From assembly GCA_021775385.1 (NCBI GenBank), contig JAJFHW010000118.1, forward strand, positions 1-17,736: DNA of 17,736 nt. The letters run 5' to 3'. This document shows, one piece after another, positions 7,211 through 13,240 of this stretch. The stretch's first letter is position 1; the number at the start of each line of letters is the position of its first letter. The notes beneath the pieces are model-generated. The model saw only the letters and a program-made list of their open reading frames with translations. It searched no databases and was not told the DNA's origin. Source of the DNA: Hyphomicrobiales bacterium. GTDB taxonomy: Bacteria; Pseudomonadota; Alphaproteobacteria; Rhizobiales; HXMU1428-3. The translations under genes and the position numbers were made by a program.

Positions 7211-8149
7211 TTACTGGGTAAGCCGACGCGTCATATTTGGCAAAGGTACGGGCGTTGCTCTGGTAACAACTCCCCCTATATTAATCCACCCATCTGTTCC
7301 AAGCGGAAACCAGTAGACAGAGCGATAGCCATATTCAAGCGCTCGTTTAGCAGCGTTCCAACTCATCCAGCATTGTTTCTGGCAATAAAATAAAAGCGGT
7401 CGAGATAGGTTGCCCGATGTAAGTTTTTTAAGATTGCTTTTAAAATAAGTAGCCATTTCTGGTGGCAACGCACCATATCCAACATTCGCTAACCAATGGC
7501 TGCCTTCGATATTTTTTCGCACTTTTTCACGCCAAATCATCGTCTTTGGTAAGTTGGGTGGCTTGGGGATATAAGGCATCACATCAATGAAGAGTGTCTT
7601 CTTCTTTTCATACAAATCTTTCGCTTGCTCGCTGCTGACAACAGTTGCATCTTTTAAAGTGGTTGGAACCAATTCACGATATTTATTCATACGATAATCG
7701 TCGGGTTCAAGCGGTGGTTCATCTGGAAAACGAAGGGTTTCTTCCTGCATTTCTGCTATTTGATATATCTCTGAATGTGAAATTTCACCAGCTAGAATGC
7801 TATTTTTTGATGGCCTGCCTTTCAGGTAGGTCACATTATATGGAGGAAAATCGCTAAATGTTTTAGAAGAGGCAGTTTTCATTCCATCAAAAAATACACA
7901 GCATTCTAGCCAGGAGAAATTTAAGCCCAGTTGCTTAGCCCGGTTGTTTGTAGGCAACTGGAGGGCCAAAGCCTGGTTGCTAGTGGGCAACTGAAGGGCC
8001 AAAGAAGAACTCGCATCTGAAGCGTAAATATAACGCGGATGTGAGTGGGCATCTGGAGCGTAAAAAAAAAGAGAAGAAACCAAAAAAATCAGCGAAACCA
8101 AATAATTGCGGTCCCACCAAGGGGAAAATTTTTGTCCGATTCTCTTCAT
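7211..8149 (-). CDS. PQQ-dependent catabolism-associated CXXCW-motif protein (rhodanese-like), with inserted repeat
   Basis: A 312-residue exported protein. Residues 1-36 are a signal peptide: a basic start, a hydrophobic core YLVSLIFLVSSLFFY, then a likely cleavage after AHS. The conserved part starts near residue 148 (EPDDYRMNKYRELVPTTLKDATVVS) and ends with the family signature FYCQKQCWMSWNAAKRALEYGY...WFPLGTDGW; Cys256, Cys260 and Trp261 form the motif. The fold is rhodanese-like. The family is found beside PQQ-dependent dehydrogenases; its periplasmic role is not established. Known members are, as I recall, clearly shorter. Here about 110 extra residues separate the signal peptide from the conserved part. 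They begin with two 11-residue repeats, LALQLPTSNQA and LALQLPTNNRA (residues 50-71), and include a Cys83-Cys84 pair. The gene diverges from the metallohydrolase gene over 169 nt, which contain a direct repeat AAGCT(T/G)AGCC at 8192-8201 and 8208-8217. Confidence 0.85.
   Translation of the reverse strand: MKRIGQKFSPWWDRNYLVSLIFLVSSLFFYAPDAHSHPRYIYASDASSSLALQLPTSNQALALQLPTNNRAKQLGLNFSWLECCVFFDGMKTASSKTFSDFPPYNVTYLKGRPSKNSILAGEISHSEIYQIAEMQEETLRFPDEPPLEPDDYRMNKYRELVPTTLKDATVVSSEQAKDLYEKKKTLFIDVMPYIPKPPNLPKTMIWREKVRKNIEGSHWLANVGYGALPPEMATYFKSNLKKLTSGNLSRPLLFYCQKQCWMSWNAAKRALEYGYRSVYWFPLGTDGWINIGGVVTRATPVPLPNMTRRLTQ
7937..8002 (-). repeat. In-frame tandem copies of the LQLPTSN repeat inside the CXXCW gene
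   Basis: Two 33-nt units (7970-8002 and 7937-7969) encode LALQLPTSNQA and LALQLPTNNRA. On the plus strand their cores, TGGTTGCTAGTGGGCAACTG (7974-7993) and CGGTTGTTTGTAGGCAACTG (7941-7960), are near-identical to the intergenic copies at 6963-7027. Both are followed by GGCCAAAG. The hairpin potential (GTTGC/GCAAC) is kept in the 7974 copy and partly in the other. The reading frame used here is the one that is also open in the intergenic copies. Confidence 0.88.
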
Positions 8150-8318
8150 CAGACTACTATAGCCGTCACGCTGCTAAGATAATAATAGAAAAAGCTTAGC
8201 CTTTAAGAAGCTGAGCCAATCAAGATAAATAATATATGTTTTACAGTGTATTAGCCGAGTATATTCATTGTCTATGATGTGTTTTGATAAAATGCTGTTG
8301 TCAGAGTCTTTGTGAAAG

Positions 8319-9419
8319 ATGATGATAAAAACTATGAAAGATAAAAAGAGACCTCACAGTAATGGTGCTTGTATGATTAAAAAAAAATCGATAGCACTTC
8401 TGATAATTCTTACCTCGCTCTCAGTAGCAGGGCTAACAGAAACTGAGCCAAGAGGAGGAGGCCACGAAGGAGTTACTTCTGCCTTATCCTCTATCAAATC
8501 TTTTTTTTCACCTCAAAAAGCTAATGCAAAAGATCTAATAGCATGCCCTAAAACCAATGAGCAGTCAGTTAAAATAGTTAAAGTTGCAAAGAACATTTAT
8601 GTGAGAAAAGGGCTCAATGAAATTTTCACTAAGAAAAACCTCGCAGCAATTGCAACAGTAAGTTTCGTAGTTGGTGAAAAATCTGTCGCTGTAATCGATA
8701 CAGGCGGAAGTTATTGTGATGGAGCTCGGCTGTTAAGCGAGATTAGAAAAATCACTGAGAAGCCGATAAGTTATGTGATCAACACGCACACTCACCCGGA
8801 TCATATTTTTGGTAACGCTGCCTTTGAAAAAGAAGGCCCTGTTTTTGTAGGGCATAAAAATTTAAAACGGGCCATGGCAGACAGAGGTAACATTTATTTA
8901 GAAAACTTAACGCGCATCATGGGCAAAGATCAATTAGTGGGAACAAAAATTATTCCACCTACCCTTCTAGTCAGTAAAACTACAACCATAGATTTGGGGC
9001 AAAAGAAACTTGAGTTACGTGCCTTCGGGACAGCCCACACAGATCATGACCTAACAGTTTTCGACCCGGATTTAAAAATCATTTGGACAGGAGATCTTTT
9101 GTTTCACGAGCATACCCCGGTCGTTGATGGCAGTATATTAGGTTGGCTTGAAGAGATGAAAAAGCTCTCAAAAATTCCAGCAAAATTTGTCATTCCGGGG
9201 CATGGCGGCCCTCTATTAAAATGGCCAAAAGCGTTGGGGCCTCAGCGTGATTATCTGGAAAAATTAACAACGGATTTGAGAAAAATTATAGAAGAAGGCG
9301 GCACCATGAGAGATGCTCAAAATAGAGCTGCTTCGTCAGAAAAAAACAAATGGAAACTTTTCGAAGAATTCAACGCTAGAAACGCTTCAACATCTTTTGC
9401 GGAGTTGGAATGGGAATAA
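8319..9419 (+). CDS. Quinoprotein relay system zinc metallohydrolase (MBL fold), exported
   Basis: A metallo-beta-lactamase-fold hydrolase. The metal site is complete: HTHPDH (His157, His159, Asp161, His162), then GTAHTDHD (His240), WTGD (Asp259) and PGHGGP (His295), which predicts a dinuclear zinc centre. The protein resembles the SoxH-like hydrolases that occur with SoxYZ-like carriers and PQQ dehydrogenases ('quinoprotein relay' family 2); their substrate is unknown. A signal peptide is visible from residue 19 (MIKKKSIALLIILTSLSVAG), so the ATG at 8373 is a plausible true start. The ATGs at 8319, 8322 and 8334 are alternatives, and none has a good ribosome site. The longest form is given, and the start is uncertain by 18 codons. 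It is followed after 280 nt by the SoxYZ-like gene, probably a cooperating partner. Confidence 0.87.
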   Translation: MMIKTMKDKKRPHSNGACMIKKKSIALLIILTSLSVAGLTETEPRGGGHEGVTSALSSIKSFFSPQKANAKDLIACPKTNEQSVKIVKVAKNIYVRKGLNEIFTKKNLAAIATVSFVVGEKSVAVIDTGGSYCDGARLLSEIRKITEKPISYVINTHTHPDHIFGNAAFEKEGPVFVGHKNLKRAMADRGNIYLENLTRIMGKDQLVGTKIIPPTLLVSKTTTIDLGQKKLELRAFGTAHTDHDLTVFDPDLKIIWTGDLLFHEHTPVVDGSILGWLEEMKKLSKIPAKFVIPGHGGPLLKWPKALGPQRDYLEKLTTDLRKIIEEGGTMRDAQNRAASSEKNKWKLFEEFNARNASTSFAELEWE

Positions 9420-9699
9420 ATTTTTAAAATCAATGGATTAACCAGTGATAGGCTGTCTGCATGGTTTGATTTGCATGCAATAATTTCTATATATGCCTAC
9501 AAACTGATATACTGACTAATAGGTAGAATTGTGCGCGGTAAGTTTACAGACTTGTAGTGAGTTCTTCTAAGTTTTGTTAGCTGCGATCACGAATTGAAAC
9601 CGCTAGAATTGGCCAATATCATCACTTGTTAATTTGGGGTGAGTGACAAATTTTAACTTCGCCATATAAAATGAATTTACTGCCAAATGCGAGGTGAAA

Positions 9700-10653
9700 A
9701 TGAAAGCGAGATTTAAAATGAGAAAGCTTGGATTTTTTGCAACTTTAATCACTTTGTTAGCATTAAATATTGCTCTGATAAATGATCTGAAAGCTAAAGA
9801 TAAACTTACGGAAGTTGCGGCTAAACCGGTTGAGGAAACAAAAATCAATCAGGAAATGTGGGCAGACTTAAAGTCAGATTTATATGATGATAGAAAAATA
9901 AAAAAAGCCCCAAGTTGGCTCGTAATGGAGGCACCTTACAGGGCTCATGATGCGGCACTGGTCCCAATAACAATCAAGGCCAATCTTCCTAAATCAGGTG
10001 AAAAAGAAAAGAAAAAGCCATTTATAAAAGCTTTGACTTTGGTGATTGATAATAACCCGGTTCCAGTAGCTGCAAAAATTGTTCTCTCTCCAAAACTTGG
10101 CCCACTCCACATGGAGACAAGAATTAGAGTAAACCAATATAGTCATGTCCGAGCCATCGTTGAAACCAGTGAAGGGGATCTTTTCATGGTGGCAAAATAT
10201 GTAAAAGCTGCCGGCGGATGCTCTGCTCCTGCCATGAAGGACATCGACGCAAAAATGGCTTCAATTGGAAAAATGAAAATGCGCCAGTTCACGCCAAAAC
10301 CTGGCTCTGAACTTGTCAGTCAACGCGAAAGTTCACAACGGGAAAACTCAAAAAGCAGCACACGAGAAATTCAACTCATGGTCCGTCATCCAAACTATTC
10401 AGGCATGCAGCTAAACCAAGTAACCGGATATTACATACCAGCACATTTTGTAAATGATATGGAAATTAAGCTTGATGAAGCACCGCTAATAAAACTGGAA
10501 GGGGCTATTTCATTAAGTGAGGATCCTATGATTAGGTTTCGTTTTCAAACAGACAACGAAAAACCAAAACTAGAATTTTCGGTTAAAGATACAAAAGATC
10601 AAACGTTCAAAAAGCAATGGAAGTTAAAATCAATTATGAAAGTAGGGTCTTAA
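9700..10653 (+). CDS. Quinoprotein dehydrogenase-associated SoxYZ-like fused carrier
   Basis: A 317-residue exported protein fusing a SoxY-like and a SoxZ-like domain. After a signal segment (residues about 8-30, FFATLITLLALNIALI), the SoxY-like half ends in AAGGCSAPA, with Cys174 in the place of the cysteine of SoxY's GGCGG arm that carries sulfur intermediates. The SoxZ-like half starts near residue 222 (REIQLMVRHPNYSGMQ...GYYIPAHFVNDM), matching SoxZ's HP...G....IPAHF pattern. In thiosulfate oxidation SoxYZ is the carrier. Fused forms accompany PQQ-dependent dehydrogenases, where the cargo is unknown. I chose ATG at 9700 over the in-frame GTG at 9694 because GAGG (9691-9694) lies five bases before that ATG and overlaps the GTG. 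The 280 nt before it (9420-9699) hold no gene, only a 10-nt palindrome, TTGCATGCAA, at 9471-9480. Confidence 0.88.
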   Translation: MKARFKMRKLGFFATLITLLALNIALINDLKAKDKLTEVAAKPVEETKINQEMWADLKSDLYDDRKIKKAPSWLVMEAPYRAHDAALVPITIKANLPKSGEKEKKKPFIKALTLVIDNNPVPVAAKIVLSPKLGPLHMETRIRVNQYSHVRAIVETSEGDLFMVAKYVKAAGGCSAPAMKDIDAKMASIGKMKMRQFTPKPGSELVSQRESSQRENSKSSTREIQLMVRHPNYSGMQLNQVTGYYIPAHFVNDMEIKLDEAPLIKLEGAISLSEDPMIRFRFQTDNEKPKLEFSVKDTKDQTFKKQWKLKSIMKVGS

Positions 10654-10671
10654 GTTGAGAGCGTCTAATAA

Positions 10672-10713
10672 GGTTAGTTTCGCATTCTAAATAATCTGGT
10701 ATGGAAACTAACC
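10672..10713 (+). terminator. Candidate hairpin terminator after the SoxYZ-like gene
   Basis: A perfect 10-bp inverted repeat, GGTTAGTTTC (10672-10681) and GAAACTAACC (10704-10713), with a 22-nt loop lies 19 nt after the stop codon. No T-run follows, so it may be a weak terminator or an mRNA-end stabiliser rather than a classic intrinsic terminator. Confidence 0.45.
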
Positions 10714-10724
10714 CCAAATGACGC

Positions 10725-10759
10725 AAAAACCCTGAGCATTTGCAATCCTGAGCAAATGC
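10725..10759 (-). terminator. Candidate terminator of the GGDEF-EAL gene
   Basis: Read on the minus strand, GCATTTGC (10759-10752) and GCAAATGC (10743-10736) form an 8-bp stem with an 8-nt loop. TCAGGG and then TTTTT (10729-10725) follow. The distance from stem to T-run is larger than usual, so strength is doubtful. It lies 25 nt after the minus-strand stop codon. Confidence 0.45.
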
Positions 10760-10784
10760 GTTGGCCAAATCTTAAATTCTCAGA

Positions 10785-12908
10785 TTAAGCTACACGAGAG
10801 CTAATGAGTGCTGGATTGATTTTTGGTTTTTCTACCGGCAGTGTCGCTGGTTTATTATCACAAATTTCACTAAGAGGTACTGGTCTGCCAAAAAGGTAAC
10901 CTTGTCCAAAATGACAACCGGCCGCTTGAATGAGGAGTAGTTGTTCGTTTGTCTCAATGCCTTCAGCAGTAATCATAATATCGAGAGCGCGACCAAGTCC
11001 AATAATGGTTGTAATAATAGCGCGTGCCCGTTCATCATCTTGAAGAGTAGCGACAAAAGAACGATCGATTTTAATTTTATCAAATTCAAATACTGAAATA
11101 TAACTAAGGCTTGAATAGCCAGTACCAAAGTCATCCATGGCAATATTCACACCAAGCTTTTTCAATTCTTCAAGCATGACCAAGGCTGCATCAGTATCCG
11201 ACATAAGAGTTGATTCTGTAATCTCAATCTCTAAACGCTCGGCAGCAAGCCCGGTATCGGATAAGGCTTTTGCAACCATAGTTGGGACATCTTGATGTTC
11301 AAATTGAACAGTAGAGAGGTTAACGGCAATTTTTTCATTATTTTCCCATGTCAAAGCTTCTTTGCAAGCTCTACGCAACACATATTCACCCACTTCAACA
11401 ATCATCTTTGTTTCTTCAAGTATGGGAATAAAATCAACAGGAGAAACCATTCCTTTGGTTGGATGGTTCCAGCGCAACAAAGCTTCATAACCAATTATCT
11501 TTGCGTCATTGAGTTCAACCTGGGGCTGATAGTAAAGCTCGAATTCTTCTTCTTTAAGCGCTCTGATTAGGCTTTTCTCAAGGTCTCGACGCTGTTGTAA
11601 AGCTTGGTCCATTTTCGGCTCAAAAAAGCGAAAACTATTACCGCCGTCTTCTTTAGCACGGTGAAGAGCAAGTTTAGCATTCTTTAAAATTGTTTCAGCT
11701 TTGTAGTCTTCATTTTCACCGAATGCGATGCCTATGCTACCAGTACATGTTATATCTTCTTGTATGTGAGGAAATGGTTGCTCAATTTGTTTGAGCAGTA
11801 GTGTTGCTAACTCAGAGGCTTCTTCAGGTGTCGATATTTCTGGCAATATAAGGGCGAATTCATCACCAGACATACGAGACAGAGTAGCGCTTTTAGGTTT
11901 GAATTCTTGCAAGCGCTCAGCTATTGAGATGAGATATTGATCCCCAGCTTCATGGCCAATAATTTCATTTATCTGATTAAAATTATCAATATCGATAGAG
12001 AAAACAGCTATGTTGTTTTCTTCAGTTTCTGTTTTAATATCGATAGTGTGTTTTAGAATATTGTTAAAAGTCAGCCTGTTTGGAAGTTCAGTCAGCTGGT
12101 CATTTAAAGCAAGAAAATTAATTTTCTCCTGAGCTTGCGTTGTCTCTTTAAAACGCAACCAGCCTAAATACATCACAAGAAGGATAACAGGCAGACCAGC
12201 AAAAGTTGTAAAATAAACTGCGCTGGAAACAGCATTCGCCACCTTAGCGCCGGCTGTTGTCTGTTGTGCTTCAAGCAAGACAACGGCCAGAACTCTTCCA
12301 TCTCTATTTAAGGGAATAAAATGCTGAGTTTGTGTGCTTTGATTATTTTCCCTAAAAGCATAAAGGCTTTTGCCGTTTTTAAAAACACTTTGAACTGAAG
12401 AAACAAAACGATACGAGTTTGTAAATTTCTTTAAATCTGAACCTGGTTTAAACTTCTTTTGAGGTAGATAAACAGTACCGTTAGGTAGATAAACAGCAAA
12501 ACTCTCAAGTGCATTTAAATAATTATGCTCATTTATATGTTCATCAAAAAATTTTTTTAATTTCGGTGCGCCAAGCAAAGGTTTTGCGGTGAACTGCGGT
12601 AAGGTTTTAGTCTTGGGATCAAGTATGTTTTGTGAATCTCTATTAAAAGATCTACTACGAGAAGCTCTCTGACCACTCTTTAAAGATGTACGCGTTTTCT
12701 TTGCGGAATTTACTAAAACATCGCCAGGGAAAAATTCACCACGTATTTTATCTGCCACATTTGTAGATAATGTATGGGCATCTTGAATAATAAGACGATC
12801 CACAAACATATAATGTATGGATGTAATTGTGAACAAAGTTATGAGAAACACAGAGACGATAACGGCCACTGTGATCTTGTCCAATTGTTGAGTAAATGTT
12901 TTTAACAT
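10785..12908 (-). CDS. Membrane-anchored GGDEF-EAL cyclic di-GMP enzyme
   Basis: A 707-residue inner-membrane signalling protein. Transmembrane helix 1 is at residues 12-36 and helix 2 at 229-250. The periplasmic segment of about 190 residues between them is unclassified and has a Ser/Arg-rich patch at 70-92. The GGDEF domain (about 265-430) has the motif SGDEF (347-351), and the RxxD inhibitory site is absent. The EAL domain (about 440-685) keeps its metal and catalytic residues: EALLRW (Glu475), VNLS (Asn530), EIEITE (Glu562), DDFGTG (Asp592, Asp593), KIKID (Lys613), AEGIE (Glu649) and GQGYLFG (Gln669). I infer a c-di-GMP phosphodiesterase whose GGDEF part may be regulatory or weakly active. 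The start ATG at 12906-12908 precedes LKTFTQQLDKI; its ribosome site is weak. It lies between the SoxYZ-like gene (convergent) and dnaG (divergent), with no obvious functional link to either. Confidence 0.93.
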   Translation of the reverse strand: MLKTFTQQLDKITVAVIVSVFLITLFTITSIHYMFVDRLIIQDAHTLSTNVADKIRGEFFPGDVLVNSAKKTRTSLKSGQRASRSRSFNRDSQNILDPKTKTLPQFTAKPLLGAPKLKKFFDEHINEHNYLNALESFAVYLPNGTVYLPQKKFKPGSDLKKFTNSYRFVSSVQSVFKNGKSLYAFRENNQSTQTQHFIPLNRDGRVLAVVLLEAQQTTAGAKVANAVSSAVYFTTFAGLPVILLVMYLGWLRFKETTQAQEKINFLALNDQLTELPNRLTFNNILKHTIDIKTETEENNIAVFSIDIDNFNQINEIIGHEAGDQYLISIAERLQEFKPKSATLSRMSGDEFALILPEISTPEEASELATLLLKQIEQPFPHIQEDITCTGSIGIAFGENEDYKAETILKNAKLALHRAKEDGGNSFRFFEPKMDQALQQRRDLEKSLIRALKEEEFELYYQPQVELNDAKIIGYEALLRWNHPTKGMVSPVDFIPILEETKMIVEVGEYVLRRACKEALTWENNEKIAVNLSTVQFEHQDVPTMVAKALSDTGLAAERLEIEITESTLMSDTDAALVMLEELKKLGVNIAMDDFGTGYSSLSYISVFEFDKIKIDRSFVATLQDDERARAIITTIIGLGRALDIMITAEGIETNEQLLLIQAAGCHFGQGYLFGRPVPLSEICDNKPATLPVEKPKINPALISSRVA

Positions 12909-13240
12909 TTTTGATAATCGCTCAAATAATAATCACCACCCAATTCTTCAGGCAATAATTGTTATACAACAAGGGGATTAACAAATTGGTACTGGCGGGT
13001 GTTACGGGCGATTATGCTTAACAATTATTTAATTTGGGCGAAGTGTGCGGCAGTTTAATCACTGAATTCAGAATAAAAAAATCATTGAAAACAAAGTTTT
13101 CCATAGTCTTTCCACAGCTATAGGGGCTTAATAGAGATAGAGTGGGCTTTCAAATAGAGAGATTTATAATAGAACTGAGCTTTGCAAAAACAAAGTTTTA
13201 AACTAAAAAATTTAAAACGTTAAAATGGAGCAGATTAAAA
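12909..13240. other. Divergent upstream region of the GGDEF-EAL gene and dnaG
   Basis: No gene is seen in these 332 nt. It holds an 11-bp inverted repeat, AATAATTGTTA (12954-12964) with TAACAATTATT (13019-13029), around a GC-richer 54-nt core. It also holds two copies of the palindrome-like 13-mer AAAACAAAGTTTT (13088-13100 and 13187-13199) and two loose DnaA-box-like sites, TTTTCCATA (13097-13105) and CTTTCCACA (13108-13116), each with two mismatches to TTATCCACA. A -10-like TATAAT lies at 13165-13170. An ATG at 13225 opens only a 14-codon frame overlapping the dnaG start. Confidence 0.6.
13165..13170 (+). promoter_or_regulatory. Candidate -10 box for dnaG
   Basis: TATAAT matches the sigma-70 -10 consensus exactly and lies 70 nt before the dnaG start. 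The bases 17 nt upstream (about 13142-13147, GTGGGC) do not resemble TTGACA, so the call rests on the -10 alone. Confidence 0.3.

Noticed and set aside
13097..13116. Replication origin suggested by DnaA-box-like sequences near dnaG
   Set aside because: There are only two sites with two mismatches each, no cluster of strong boxes, and none of the genes usually beside an alphaproteobacterial origin.
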